From: Dillenia suffruticosa
Taxonomy: Eukaryota > Streptophyta > Magnoliopsida > Dilleniales > Dilleniaceae
DNA length: 64,000 bases
NCBI GenBank assembly: GCA_033439265.1
Contig: JAVTVX010000031.1
Span: forward strand, 7,425,501-7,489,500
Reading direction: 5' to 3'
Numbering within the stretch: position 1 is the first letter of the stretch; the number at the start of each line of letters is the position of its first letter. A program made the position numbers and the translations under genes. Shown piece by piece: positions 1 to 12,120 of the stretch. The notes under the pieces are model-generated. The model did not search any database. It worked only from the letters and a program-made list of their open reading frames with translations, and was not told where the DNA came from.

Positions 1-3000
1 CTAACTTGATCAATACCATTCATATCACTTCCTATAATAACTATATCATCTACATAAATAAGAACAATAGTGATTTCTTCATTGTTAACTTTAGTAAACA
101 TGGAGGAATCACTAATGGATTTCTTAAAGTTATTACCAAGAAGTGCTGAACTTAATTTTGCATACCAGGCACGAGGAGATTGTTTTAACCCATAGATTGC
201 TTTTTTAAGACAACACACCTTGATGTTTGAATCCTCATCTAGCTCTTGGGGAATTTGCATGTAGATTTCTTCGTCTAAGTCCCCTTGAAGGAAAGCATTC
301 TTCACGTCCATTTGATACATTGGCCATTCTCCATTGGTTGCAATTGACATCAAAACCCTTATCGTTTTCATTTTGGCAACAGGGGCAAAAGTCTCAGTGT
401 AGTCTTCTCCATAAGTTTGTGTGAATCCTTTGGCTACAAGTCTTGCCTTGTAGCGTTCAATGGATCCATCACTTTTATACTTGATTTTGAACACCCATTT
501 ACACCCGACAGCCTTTCTTCCCTTAGGGAGAGTAGTAATCTCCCACGTCCCATTTTTATTCAATGCATCTAGTTCTTCAAGCATAGCTTGTCTCCATTCG
601 GGTTTGGTATTTGCCTCATCAAAATCCTTAGGTTCCTGTGATGAGTCAATGCCACTCAAGAACCCTTGATGGCTTGAGGAAGTGTTAGATACACAATAGT
701 AATTTGAAATAGGATAGTGAGTTACCTTAGAATTGTAATAAACTCTTCTGTTGATCCACTCTGAGGGAGGAAGCCTCAATCTGGTGGAACGTCGAAGTGG
801 AGGAGCCAGCGGAGAGGGCAGTCTAGTTTCGTCTCCGGATTCTCCTAAGGTAGGTAATCCCTCGCCTTCTTCTCTTTCTTCGGAAGAGTTCTCTTCATTT
901 TCAGACTCATCCACTCCTCCCTCTTCGTTTTCTCCCCCTGAAAGTGAATTCTCTTCATTGGATTCTTGAGAAACCAGAGGAGGATTTATGGGAACATCGC
1001 AGAAGATTCGCAAGTCATTGCTTGATGAATTTTCTTCATTTTTTTCTCCTGCAAAAAAGAATAAATTTTCTACAAATATAACATCTAACGATGTGTATAC
1101 CTTGTTAGAGTCAGGTTCAAAACAAATATATCCTTTTTGGAATGAAGCGTACCCAATAAAAACACATTTCCTTCCTTTGATATCTAACTTATCTCTAAAC
1201 TGCCTAGGAATATGAACATAACAAATACACCCAAAAACTCTAAGGTGAGAGAGGTTTGGTTTGTCTTTTCTAAGCAACTCTAATGGAGATTTTCCATGGA
1301 GAACTCTAGTTGGAAGACGATTTATTAAATGAGCTGCGGTACTAACCGCATCACTCCAAAAACGCTTAGGCATATTAGCAAAGAACATGATAGTTCTAGC
1401 TATTTCTAGGAGATGTCTATTTTTGCGTTCGGCAACTCCATTTTGTTGGGGAGTGTAGGGACAACTAGTTTGATGAATAATTCCATTCTCCTCAATGAAA
1501 TTTTTGAAATTGGTGCTCATATATTCCCCACCATTATCTGTCCTAAGAATTTTAATGTTGGCCTCATATTGTTTTATAATATACTTGTAAAAGGACTTGA
1601 AGGCTTCATAAACTAGGTCTTTTGATCTTAGCATATACACCCATGTATACCTAGACTTATGATCTATAAATGAGATAAAATACTTAAATCCCCTTCTAGA
1701 TATCATAGGTGAAGTCCATACATCCGAGTGAACAAGATCAAAAGGCTTTTTATATTGAGTTTCAGAAATAGGATAATACATTCGGGTTTCCTTTCCAAAA
1801 ATGCATGCTTCACACTGTCTATCACTACAATTTTTTTATGGGAATAGACATTTCAGAGCTTGCATAGAAGGATGACCTAATCTAGCATGCCAAAGGAGGT
1901 AACTTTCCTCTCGGATTGCGGAAAATACAAAACTATCTTGTTTCCAAAAATACAAGTTATCTTGCATAGAACCACTACCAATCACTTGATTCGTCTCCAA
2001 ATTCTGAAAAACAACAGAATGAGGGTCAAAAATAGCTTTGCAATTTAAGTCCTTAGTGACTTGTCCAATGGACATAAGATTAGAGGTAAATTGAGGAACA
2101 TATAAGGCCTTTGATTTTCTTCCAAATATTTCAACATCCCCAATTTGCTTAATTTTGAAATTATGTCCATTCGCAACTTTAACCATTTTAGGTTCTAGGA
2201 GAGGTTCAAGATTCTGAAAATTTTGCTTATCTTTGACCATATGGTGATCACAACCTGAATCTATCAACCATTTTGAAGAAGTAACAGATGAGTTAGAGCA
2301 AGTACCTGAGGAGGATTTTCCTAATTTTTGAGATGTCAGATTTGCTTTGTTTGCAGCTGGTTGAGCATTTTGCTCCCTCCTCTCTTGCTCTTTTTTCTTG
2401 ATGAACTCAGGTTTAAGGTTAGGATGAAGAAACCAGCAACCATCCTTGGTATGTCCCAACTTTTTGCAATGAGAACACACCGTTTTTATTCCCTGATGAG
2501 CCTTATTTGCAGCTTGCTCATTCTGCTTTGTGGAGAACCCATGAACTTTACTTTTGGACTGATTGCTTTCCTCAAGCCTTTGAGAAACTGCAGCTCTTTG
2601 AATCATAAATCGAGTCTCTTGGTATGATGGAAATTCTTTCATTCGAAGAATTTCCTGTCAAAGTTGTACAAATGACTCATTGAGTGATGAGAGTAATGAA
2701 AACACCTTGTCTTCATCTTGTCTCTTTTGCAGCACTTTTATATCACTTGTGAGAGGTCTCAATGTGTTGAGCTCATTCCACAAGTCCTCGTGTTCTCCGA
2801 ACAATTGTGTAATTGATTTCTCCTCCATTTGGATGGTCGCAATCCTTTTTTGTATTTCAAATATTCTGCTCAAGTTTGATTCCTGACCATATAATCCATA
2901 CATTTGCTCCCATAAGGATTTGGAACTCGGACAGCACATGACCATATTTTTGTGTGCTTGATCCATGGAGCTTGTTAGCAATAGGAACACTTGATCATCC

Positions 3001-3208
3001 AGCTCCTTCCATTCATCAAATCGTGGGTCTAGCCGATCCATAGGATCTTTTGTAATGAAAGACAGAAGTTTTGCTCCATTGAGAGATCTTCTGATATGAC
3101 TAGCCCATTGGAAGTAATTGGTTGAGCTTAGAATAATTTGGGAGAAAAGTTGGATTTGAAAGGAAGAGATTTGAGGAAGAGAATTTCCCAACCCTGGAGT
3201 CGATGTTT

Positions 3209-3220
3209 GCTCTGATACCA
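3209..3220 (-). other. Primer binding site of Copia copy 1
   Basis: On the minus strand this reads TGGTATCAGAGC, the standard plant site complementary to the 3' end of initiator methionine tRNA. It follows the LTR without a gap and fixes the inner LTR border at 3221. Confidence 0.9.
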
Positions 3221-3433
3221 TGTTGGATTTTTGACTAAGAAGAGAGAGAAATCTAATAAACTTCTGGTTTTTATTGATGTAGTAGAATGATACAAAAGAA
3301 GAGAGATTATCTTCCTCTTAATTTTACAAGGAGAGCAATAGCTCTATTTATAGGCAAAGGGAGAAAAATAGCCAGTAGAGAGAGAACAAAGTCAATATTC
3401 CCGTTGGGGCTCAAACCCCAAGGAATTCCAACA
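3221..3433 (-). repeat. 5' LTR of Copia copy 1
   Basis: The stretch starts with TGTTGGA and ends with TCCAACA, a perfect 7-bp inverted pair with TG...CA ends, and it directly abuts the primer site. On the element's strand a TATA box (TATAAATA, 3345-3352) stands in it. The outer limit is uncertain. The next 180 bases to about 3614 also look LTR-like, so the LTR may be about 394 bp instead of 213 bp. The partner LTR lies outside the window. Confidence 0.6.
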
Positions 3434-5639
3434 GCTAGTTTTTGGACTGTTGGAATATACATTGCCCAAACTGCCCCTAGCTATTTGGATTTACCTCTTA
3501 GACTTTTCTCCATACTTTTGGGCTTCATTGGGCTTGTTTTTGAATGTATTTTGGGTCATAAATATGTTGCCAAATTCTGAACATTAAAAAATAAAAGGCC
3601 CAATGTTTATGACATTATCATATTTTCAAGTTGAATACTTTGAGACTTATCTTCATCTTCTCCCTTATTTTTAACAAAGTGATGAAGAAATTTTTGTAAG
3701 CTATTCTTTAGCAAGCAAAGCTTATAGAATTTATAATAAAAGAATCATGACAGTGGAGGAGTCAATTCACGTTGAGTGATGAAGAAAATAATTTCAATAA
3801 AAAAATGTTGGATGATGAAGAAGTGTCTGAGAAGTTAAATGTGGTAAGTTTGTTTGATAAAGTAAACAATCAGAAAGAAGAGTCAAATGATCTCACTGTA
3901 CAGGAGGAAAGAAATGAAACACAGCAGGAGCAAGAGATCAAATACCCTTAGATTAGGAAAGATGTAAATCTAGAAAATATAATTGGGAACGTTAGTTCAG
4001 GAGTTAGAACCAGATCTACAATCTAAAACCAATGTGAATATATAGCTTTTATCTCCCAAAATGAACTCAAAAATGTTGATGAAGTCTTAGGAGATGAACA
4101 TTGGATTATGGCAATGCAAGATGAGCTAAATCAGCTTGAGAGAAACAAAGTATGGAATCTGGTTTCTAGACCTACAGATCAATCAGTGATTGAAACCAAA
4201 TGAGTTTTCAGAAATAAACTTGACGAATTTGGCACAATCACAAGAAATAAAGCAAGATTAGTAGCCAAAAGTTATAGTCAAGAAGAATGAATTGATTATG
4301 ATGAAACTTATGCACCAGTAGCAAGATTAAAAACCATAAGAATGTTGCTTGCCTTCTCTTGTTTTATGAATTTCAAGCTTTATCAAATAGATATCAAAAG
4401 TGCATTTCTGAATGGTTATTTGAATGAGACAATGTATGTTGAACAACTTCCTGGTTTTGAAGATCCTAAATGCCTAGAATATGTTTACAAATTAACCAAA
4501 GCTTTGTATGGTCTCAAGCAAGCTCCTAGAGCTTGGTATGAAAGATTATGCAATTTTTGATAGAAAAAGACTTTGAACGAGGAAAAATAGACACCACCCT
4601 ATTTATCAAAATGGAAGATGATAATTTCTTGATCATATAAATATCTGTAGATGACATAATTTTTAGAGGAACTAGCATGAGAATGTGTGAAGAATTTACA
4701 GCCAAAATGCAATGAAATTTTGAAATGAGTATAATGAGAGAACTAAACTACTTCCTAGGACTGCAAAACAAACAATAAAAAAATGGAATCATTATAAATC
4801 AATCAAAATATGCAAATGATTTAATTAAAAAATTTGGGTTCAGTGACTGCAACGGAAATGCAACACCAGTGAACACAAATAAACAAAGATAAAAAAGGTA
4901 AATCAATTTACCAAAAAACTTTACAGAAGCATGATTGGGTCTTTGCTCTACCTTACAGCTTCAAGATTTGACATACAATTCAGTGTATATTTTTGTGCTA
5001 AATTTCAATCAGATCCTAAAGATTCCCACTTGGTTGCAGTTAAGAAAATCTTCAGATACTTAAAGGAAACAACTCACTTAGGACTTTCGTATGACAGAAA
5101 CTGAAGCTTTCAATTGCATGGGTTTTGTGATGCCGACTTTGTTGGATGCAAAGTAGACAAAAAAAGCAAAAGTGGTACTTGTCAAATTTTCATAAGCATG
5201 TTGGTATCATGGTCTTCCAAAAACCAAAGTAGTATAGTTTTGTCAACGACAGAATCTGAATACATTTCAGCTGGATAGTGCACAGCACAGATCCTTTGGA
5301 TCAAACATCAAATGAAAGACTATGGGTTAGATTTTGACTGCATTCCAATCAAATGTGATAGCACAAGTACAATAAATCTCACAAAAACCTAGTACATCAC
5401 TCACGAACCAAACACATAGAAATGAAGCATCATTTCATTTGTGACCATGTTTTGAAAAATAAAATTGATCTTGAGTACATTGACACTCAAAAACAACTTG
5501 CTGATATCCTCACAAAACCTTTAGATAAAAATAGGTTTTGTGAATTAAGAAGAGATTTGAGAATGATAGAGATGACGAGATACAGAAATGGAACGAAAAA
5601 TAGAGTATTATTTTTCTAAGAAAGAGACGCCAGGTTAAC

Positions 5640-5940
5640 CTATTTACCAAAATATGTCGACGAATTTAAAAATGTACAAAGGTATGTCAACCTGATGGAC
5701 GTTAGAAGTATAAACTATGTCAAGCTGATCTCGAACCAACATTCAGAACTAAACTCAAAAGTTGACACATCGACCCAGATATAATGTTATCGACCTGAGG
5801 TATAGCAAAAAAGTAAGTCGATGCCATTCTTAGTATGTCGACCCGATTATTCAAAACCACCAAACAGGTTGTTGTATACTTAATTTTGCCGACCTGAGAA
5901 ACATCTAATGGAATACCAACAGTGGGCACGTCGACCTATC
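5640..5940 (+). repeat. TCGACC-motif stretch upstream of the env-like region
   Basis: About ten degenerate copies of a short motif (TCGACCTG, with TCAACCTG and similar forms) are spaced irregularly between pol and the env-like region. The same motif fills the Sirevirus 3' LTR (8320-8880 and 23510-24180). It is not coding. Its role is unknown. Confidence 0.55.
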
Positions 5941-6063
5941 TAACCCTAAACCCCAAAATTTCAAACTTCCCTCTTTCTTTTGAAACCCTAACTCTCAAAA
6001 TCTGTAACCCTAACTCCTAAATCAAAACCCTAATCATCCGAATCTTCTCAAGAGTCAAATCTA

Positions 6064-7120
6064 GATGGCTCCTAAGATGAAAATGGCCATCAAGAAACCC
6101 TTCGAAACGACCTACCAAACCAACAGAAAATGGCACCTCCTCTTCTGCGCAACTCGCGAAACCAACAGCCCCTCCACCATAACCATTCCCTCAGTTCAGT
6201 ACCTATGAGTTTTAGACAATTGAACAAAGTGAACTATATGATAGGGTGTTTTTGAAAAGAAAGATAAACCACAGTCGATTATTCGATTGGGAGTTCTTAA
6301 AAAGAGTTGGTTTCAAGTACGAAGAATATCTAATAGAGGTATGCCACTCTTGAATCCTAACAAGTATATCCATAAGAAAGAGGTCAAACTATTTTACAAT
6401 AACCTAGAAGTTATCTGTGAAGAACTCATGAATAAGATGCGAATCACTATCGATGATCATTATACATCTTGTGCATTCAAAATCTTTGTGAATGGAAGGA
6501 ATTCAAAGTGACACTTAAGAAAATATGTGAGGACAATAAAATTTCTTGGGTCTCTTACGAAAAATGAGAACCGTACATGAAATCGAACTACCTAGACAAT
6601 ACTAGGATTGTGTATGATGATCAGAACCTAATTGTGGTGAACACTAGTGTTACTGAACTTGGTTTTAATGAAAGAATTTTGTATTTGATAGTCAATCATG
6701 TGTTGAGACCTAGAGGAGGCAACTATACTACAATTTCGAAGGAAGACTTGTGGTTAATGGTGTACATTATTAGTGAAAAGAATCTTGGCTTCCATTATAT
6801 AGTTCCCCATTTTATGATCTCCGCACATAGATCCGAGAGCTCTTTCCTACGCTATGCTATTATGATAACTGACATAATGTCTAAGAATAGAGTGAAATTA
6901 GAAAAGGATTCAATTGTTGAATTGAGTGATAAGAATTCAATCAATGCATTCTCAATGCTAAGGGCAAGATGGATGAGCAATGATAAGGGAGAATGGGTAA
7001 AGAAATGAGGAATAGGGAAGAGACAGGTTGAGGAGACTGAGGCTGAGCCTGATGAAAAAACCGAAAATGTTCCAAAAAAGGAAAGGAGGACTGAGGAAGG
7101 TGAATTATCGAACATCTAAC
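6064..7120 (+). other. Sirevirus env-like third reading-frame region
   Basis: Downstream of pol lies a region starting with MAPKMKMAIKK and carrying a conserved block with ERILYLIVNHVLRPRGGNYT and SKEDLWLMVYII. This resembles the env-like or plant-transposon-protein region found downstream of pol in Sireviruses such as soybean SIRE1. The end is rich in Glu and Lys (about 7010-7110). It is decayed, with several breaks. The position between RNase H and the purine tracts supports the identification. The similarity is recalled from family knowledge and was not computed. Confidence 0.55.
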
Positions 7121-7629
7121 CAATCACTATTCAAATGATTTGGGAAAAGTTGCAGAATATTGATAGGTGACAAACCATGATTGGTCAAATGTATTGTTTC
7201 AACAGATTAAATCTTTCCAACGTACAAGAAAATTGGATGCTTTGATAAAGGAGAAGGGGAAGCCAAAAAAGGATCGTAAACCTTCAAAGTCCTATTAGCA
7301 TAGGAATCTCCTCTTCTCTCATGTTTGTTTTGTTTTACAGATCTTCTAAACTCTGATATTTGTCTTTCTTTTTGCATTTTATAGTTCTTTCTCTCTTGCA
7401 AATGAACTGAAGGTTAGATACTGTAAATATGGTTTTTGAATTGAATATGAGATGTGGTTGCTCTGACCGAGATATGTGCTGAAATATGCATACTTGAATC
7501 TTGAATGAATGTGTTGTGAGTAGATGAAATACATTATGTTAAGAGTTATGGTATGCTGTGATCTAATGTGTTCGAGGTTTTAAATGGTTTAAATACTGTA
7601 GTGCTAGTATAACCTAGTTTTGTTGATGA

Positions 7630-7643
7630 CAAAAAGGGGGAGA
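7630..7643 (+). other. Internal polypurine-tract-like site of the Sirevirus
   Basis: CAAAAAGGGGGAGA preceded by TTGATGA matches the purine tract next to the 3' LTR. Repeated purine tracts in the 3' non-coding region are a known trait of Sireviruses. Confidence 0.6.
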
Positions 7644-7700
7644 AGAAGTTCTTGATGCTGCTATTGTATGTTATGCTTCTGTGTTGAAGTATATGTATGT

Positions 7701-7846
7701 TGTGCTAAGTTATCCATATATGAATGTAGCATGTAGTATTGTTGTGTGTTGTTGTGACAAAAGTCTATATGAGTGTGCTAAGTCGTCCAAATATGAATGT
7801 AGCATGTAGTATTGTCGTGTGTTGTTATGACAAAAGTCTGTATGAG
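7701..7846 (+). repeat. Tandem duplication, 73-bp unit, two copies
   Basis: A 73-bp unit beginning TGTGCTAAGT is present at 7701 and again at 7774, with a few substitutions between copies. It contains ATGAATGTAGCATGTAG and GTGACAAAAGTCT. It lies in the 3' non-coding part of the Sirevirus between its two purine tracts. Confidence 0.85.
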
Positions 7847-8214
7847 TGTACTGCAAAAAAACTGTTGCAAAAACACTACAAGAACAACACGAACTTGTGT
7901 GTGTGTGCTGAACAAGAACATATGAATATGACAAGTTGTGTGCTACTGAAATGTATATGTACGCACTGTTGTTTGTTGAGTATAGAAATGAAGATTTGAG
8001 TATGTGCTGAAACATATGCGTATACAAGTGTGCTATATGCTGCTGAAAGTATGAAGATGTGCTACTGCATGTACTGTCTGCTATAGGTACTAAGCTAGAA
8101 ATGTGCTAAGTAGGCTGGCATGCCAAAATCAAGACCAACAGGTACAAATGTCTAGAAATTAGGATTTAACTTAACTAAGCATTATAGATTAAGCAATAGG
8201 AGTTTTGTCATCAT

Positions 8215-8228
8215 AAAAAAGGGGGAGA
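8215..8228 (+). other. Polypurine tract of the Sirevirus 3' LTR
   Basis: AAAAAAGGGGGAGA ends one base before TGTTAACTTAG, the first bases of the 3' LTR. This is the expected plus-strand priming site and fixes the LTR start at 8230. Confidence 0.75.
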
Positions 8229-8229
8229 C

Positions 8230-8881
8230 TGTTAACTTAGTAGAGTTTTGATGATAAAAGAGTGAAAGAAAAATAATTCAAGAAAATAAGAAAAATAATT
8301 AGAAAATTTAGCAGTATATAGTACAAGTCGACCTGGTTAGAAAACATATCAACCTATGACATTCATACACATACATCGACCTCTTTGATGTTCTTGTTGA
8401 CCTGAGCCAAATGATTTCTATAAAATCATATGTTTGAACACTTCGACCTATACAAGCACATATCGACCTACATGCTATCAGGTGGACAAATTTAGAGTGA
8501 TATGTCGACCAATTTTAATTTAAATAGGGATATGTCGATGTATAGAAAAGACTTGTCGACCTAAACCTAAATGTCTTATAGCTATGACATTCCAACACAT
8601 CAACATAGGCACAAACCATATCGACTTGAAACAACATGAATAGTGATTTGTCAACCAATTCATTCATACACATCAACCTATTTAACTTATGAATGTGACA
8701 TGCCAACCCGTTGGTGCAACACATCAACCTGCTAGTTCATAACATATCAACCTGATTCACAACGCATCAACTTGAACAGTGCTAGGTGGACCGATTTCAT
8801 ATACTATGTTGACCAATTTAATGTCCAAATAGTAACACATAAACATGTCGGTTTGACACATCAACCTGATGACACTTGAGT
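8230..8881 (+). repeat. Sirevirus 3' LTR, first segment
   Basis: This segment begins with TGTTAACTTAGTAG directly after the purine tract. About twenty degenerate copies of TCGACC, TCAACC or TTGACC motifs run from 8320 on. At 8881 it is cut by the insertion of Gypsy element A. The last five bases, TGAGT (8877-8881), are the target duplication and recur at 23502-23506. Confidence 0.75.
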
Positions 8882-11800
8882 TGTCACGCCTCGGATCGGG
8901 ATCGTGAACAGCCACCCGTTGTCCTGAATGCTGGCTGTATTCTTACAGAAAATCGGGCAAAACCTCCCCATATTTCGGAGGCCTCCCAAGTACAATTAAT
9001 CTTGTATAAATTACAACCATCCTGTAAAATAAACAAATGGTCATCCCGATTTCTCCAAGATCAACCAATCCTACAACCAACATCCAGAATAACGTGAGAC
9101 TATAAAAATTTCCAACAACCTAGCCACAGACCTCTACTACCATACTCCCGTCAAAGGCATGGACAGCCGCCAGTCGCCTCTCCTGTGACTTAGAGGTAGC
9201 ACCAAGCGATCCTAGAGTATACTTCTAAGACATAACGCATTCCCAAGTACATACACAATGAATAAGAATTGCCTCAATGCAAGTGTTATGCAATGACATG
9301 AGAGTTCCACAATTTAAATGTCCATATTATACAGTCATCCTAGAATTATACAATGGTCGTCTATAGACCTTAAAATACATTTATATCATCAATAAAATTT
9401 TAACTCATGAAATTGTAGTGAAAATATACAATGACTCCTTAAGTCCAGACCAGATCTGCCAATGATATTGAGCGTCCTAAAGCAATGCTCTTTGTCAAAT
9501 ACTATCTCTGAAACAAAAAGGGAAATGAGGGGTGAGTACTCAGGGAAAGAATACTTAGTGAGTGAGTGGGTCAATGCAATAGTCCAATATGAAGTATGAA
9601 ACTAGAGTGTCAAAGTATAAGTATACAATTCATATTTCAAATCATCATGCTTTTCCTTTTTACAATATATCATTAGCACGCATTATCAAGTCAAATATGC
9701 ATCCAAAGCACTGTCATTAAAATCATAGAACTGCCAGCCGAAAGTGTCCTAGCAGAAGTCTACCTCGACCTATGACAGGCATACCGGGAGTGTTATATGT
9801 AAGTTTATTTAAAGTACTCTCTACCCTGACGTTGGCGACGGACGTCGTCCAGGTGCTAGACTTGGAGAGAGTATCCAAATCCTCCCCCTTTTGGATTCAA
9901 CCTGATTAGTACCATGTCATTAATCAAATCACGACAACTCATGGGATACCCCAGGCCTAGGCATATCCAGATGCCACCAAAGCGCCTCTCACAGTGTCCT
10001 TCGTAACTACGGAACATTACATACTAAAGTCCTCAAGGCCAAAATCAATATCGTATCAAGAATGTATCATACTCAGGTTTACAAACCAAATGCAATATAT
10101 AGCGTAAAATGGCACATTATATATTTCAACCACATGGATGCATAATTTCAATATTTCAACTCAATTTTTGAATACTCCAACGGTTCACAAAAAGGCAGTT
10201 CCAAAACCAATCAAAACATTTCAAGCGCATGACAAATCATGCTTATTTAACAAAATGTTATAAAACAGGATTTACATATTAAACAAAGGTATTGAAATAA
10301 ATCTCACTCACAGATTTGGAGAGAATAGCGCACTCCCCAATAAAACTACAACACGTAGAATCAAAACTTCCCTCAATCGAATCACCATACAAGTAGGAAG
10401 GAAACCGTCCACAGATTTCACACCTCTTACATACCAAAAGTCTATACATACATAGGTTCAATTAAGGACATATTTTTGTGCTCAAACCAAGGCTAAAACA
10501 AATCTGAACTTCTTACACATAAGACCATTTCTCTAGCTCACTCAAAATGCCTCGAAACATTCCATTTTCAAGGTATCGAAGTCTATTTTCATAATATAGA
10601 ATTTTAATTTCCTATATGCAGAAAAATTTATAACGAAAAGACTGCATCAATCCTTAAACTCAAATCCCAAATTCTGACTGTCTTTAAGCATTCGTCAAAT
10701 CAAACTCTAAGAGAAACTATTCAAATCAAGTCCGTAAGATTCTATCATCCAGCGTAGCTCAATTTGTATAAAATCCTATAATTGACCTAATTAATTTCAT
10801 ATAATGTCAAACAATGCATTTCAATCTATTCTAACATTCATCCTAATATATGCAATACACTCTTACTTTAATTTACCCTAAATTCTTCCAAATAAATCGA
10901 GTGAGTTAGAAATCTTCACGTAGGGTCCCTCAGGTTGCAAATCTAGCTTTTGTTCGCCTGTCAGATTGGTCTAAAACCTGTAATATTTTCAAATTTGAAC
11001 GATATTAGCAACTAACTTAAATTTTTTTAAACACCAAATCCTAGAACCTTAACCAATCACAGTCGTTACCTGCAGTGAAGATGCAGGTGAGTTCTCGAAG
11101 CAGAAAGTCGGTTGCTGGCACACGGGCCATTGCGGGCTGGCTCGCTGGTGGGCTCGCGGGTCACCAGCGGGCCAGCGGGCCAAAAGGCCAGCAGGCTAGC
11201 GGTCTTGCAGGCCGGCATGCTCACGGGCTAGGGGCTCGTGCTCGTGAGCTGGAGCACTTGTAGGCTGGAGTGTGTACTCGCGAGAGACTGTAGCCGCGCA
11301 CTGAGGTAGGCTCGCGCGAGGGAGGTCGCGTTGGGTGGCGCGCTCACTCAGGGTAGCTTGTGCAAGGGCACGCCGGCGCTCGTGCAGAGGCACGTTGGCG
11401 CTCGTGCAGAAGCACGCTTGTGCTCGTGCAAGGAGGGTCGCGCAGGGGCGTTCACGTGAGGGAGATCGCTCAATGGCTTCTGCGGGCAGTCGCGCGTTGG
11501 CGCGCTCGTGGTGGTGGCGTACGACAGAAGCGCATGGCGGAGGAGATCGAGAGGGAGATCGCGAGAGAGATCATGAACAGCGAAGAGAGAGAGAGAAACC
11601 GAGAGAAGGAAATAGAGAGAAAGTAGTGGCGATGGCTGTTGGGTGGTCGCAGGTCGCGGCGGAGAGGCGCGAAACAGCTCGGAGGTAGGCGGCGGCCGCG
11701 GGAGGTGAAGGGTCGAGGAGAGAGAAAGAGAAAGAGAGAGAGAGAGAGAGGGAGAGATTAGGGCTTTAGCCCTAATCTGATTTGGGGAGAGGGGAGTGCC

Positions 11801-12120
11801 GCGTTTCGGCCGAAACGCAGCACTTCCTTCTCTCCCTCTCTCTTCCCCCTTTTGTTTTGAATAAATAATTAATTTAATTTAAGAAATGAATAATTATGTG
11901 TATATATATATATGTATATATATTTTTATACTCACTTACCCTACAATAGCAGGAACGACATTTAGAATATACCAAAAATAAATTTAGAAAGCCCAAAATC
12001 AAAAATCAATTTAAATAAATAAAGTTTCTCTCTATATTAATAAACAGAGAAATATCTTATTTATATATATATATTTCGAAAATGGTACAATATTACGGAT
12101 ATCGCAGTATCGGTGTTACA
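8882..12120 (-). repeat. Left (3') LTR of Gypsy element A
   Basis: Starts TGTCACGCCTCGG and ends CGGTGTTACA, so on the element's strand it runs TGTAACACC to GGCGTGACA. At 3239 bp it is very long, as in Tekay-like elements. It has an A+T-rich part (8.9-11.0 kb), a GC- and CpG-rich core (about 11090-11700), a GA-repeat tract, a short palindrome at 11756-11777 and A+T-rich tips. It abuts a purine tract (complement of CCCCCTAAAAA, near 12130). Confidence 0.9.

Larger units (their letters stand above)
1..3433 (-). mobile_element. Copia LTR retrotransposon (copy 1), 5' part, runs off the left edge
   Basis: This is the 5' part of a minus-strand Ty1/Copia element; its 3' end lies outside the window. 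Reading leftwards from 3221 it shows a Copia-type gag (about 3220-2300) with a CCHC zinc knuckle (CSHCKKLGHTKDGC), a protease with WLIDSGCDHHM, a GAG-pre-integrase region (LWHARLGHPS), an integrase region and a reverse transcriptase. The RT YVDDI motif lies within the first 60 bases. The 5' LTR and the primer site stand at 3209-3433. The visible part is fairly well preserved, with about two breaks. Its LTR abuts remnants of a Sirevirus integrase, so it probably inserted into that element. The Copia lineage is not resolved. Confidence 0.88.
3660..8881 (+). mobile_element. Sirevirus (SIRE-type Copia) fossil, 3' half
   Basis: Plus-strand remains of a Sirevirus. The end of integrase is recognisable near 3690-3770 (SKAYRIYNKR, TVEESIHV). 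RT follows at about 4080-4740 (DIKSAFLNGYLNE, ALYGLKQAPRAWYERL, VDDII) and RNase H to about 5560 (DLEYIDTQKQLADILTKPL). An env-like region follows (about 6060-7120), then a long 3' non-coding part with two purine tracts, and the 3' LTR from 8230. The 5' LTR, gag, protease and most of integrase are absent; the Copia copy to the left sits where they should be. The element is old and heavily broken (ten or more breaks). Its 3' LTR is interrupted at 8881 by Gypsy element A and resumes at 23502. Confidence 0.82.

Noticed and set aside
8320-8880. Regularly repeated short motif that might suggest a CRISPR-like array
   Set aside because: The repeats are only about 8 bp, irregularly spaced and degenerate, in a plant retrotransposon LTR.
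11075-11688. Arg- and Ala-rich open frames, and their equivalents at 22577-23101 and 51340-52136
   Set aside because: GC-rich cores of the LTRs of A and D; not conserved as protein between copies.
11756-11777. TTAGGGCTTTAGCCCTAA resembling telomere repeats
   Set aside because: It is a single palindrome at a fixed LTR position and not a run of TTTAGGG units.
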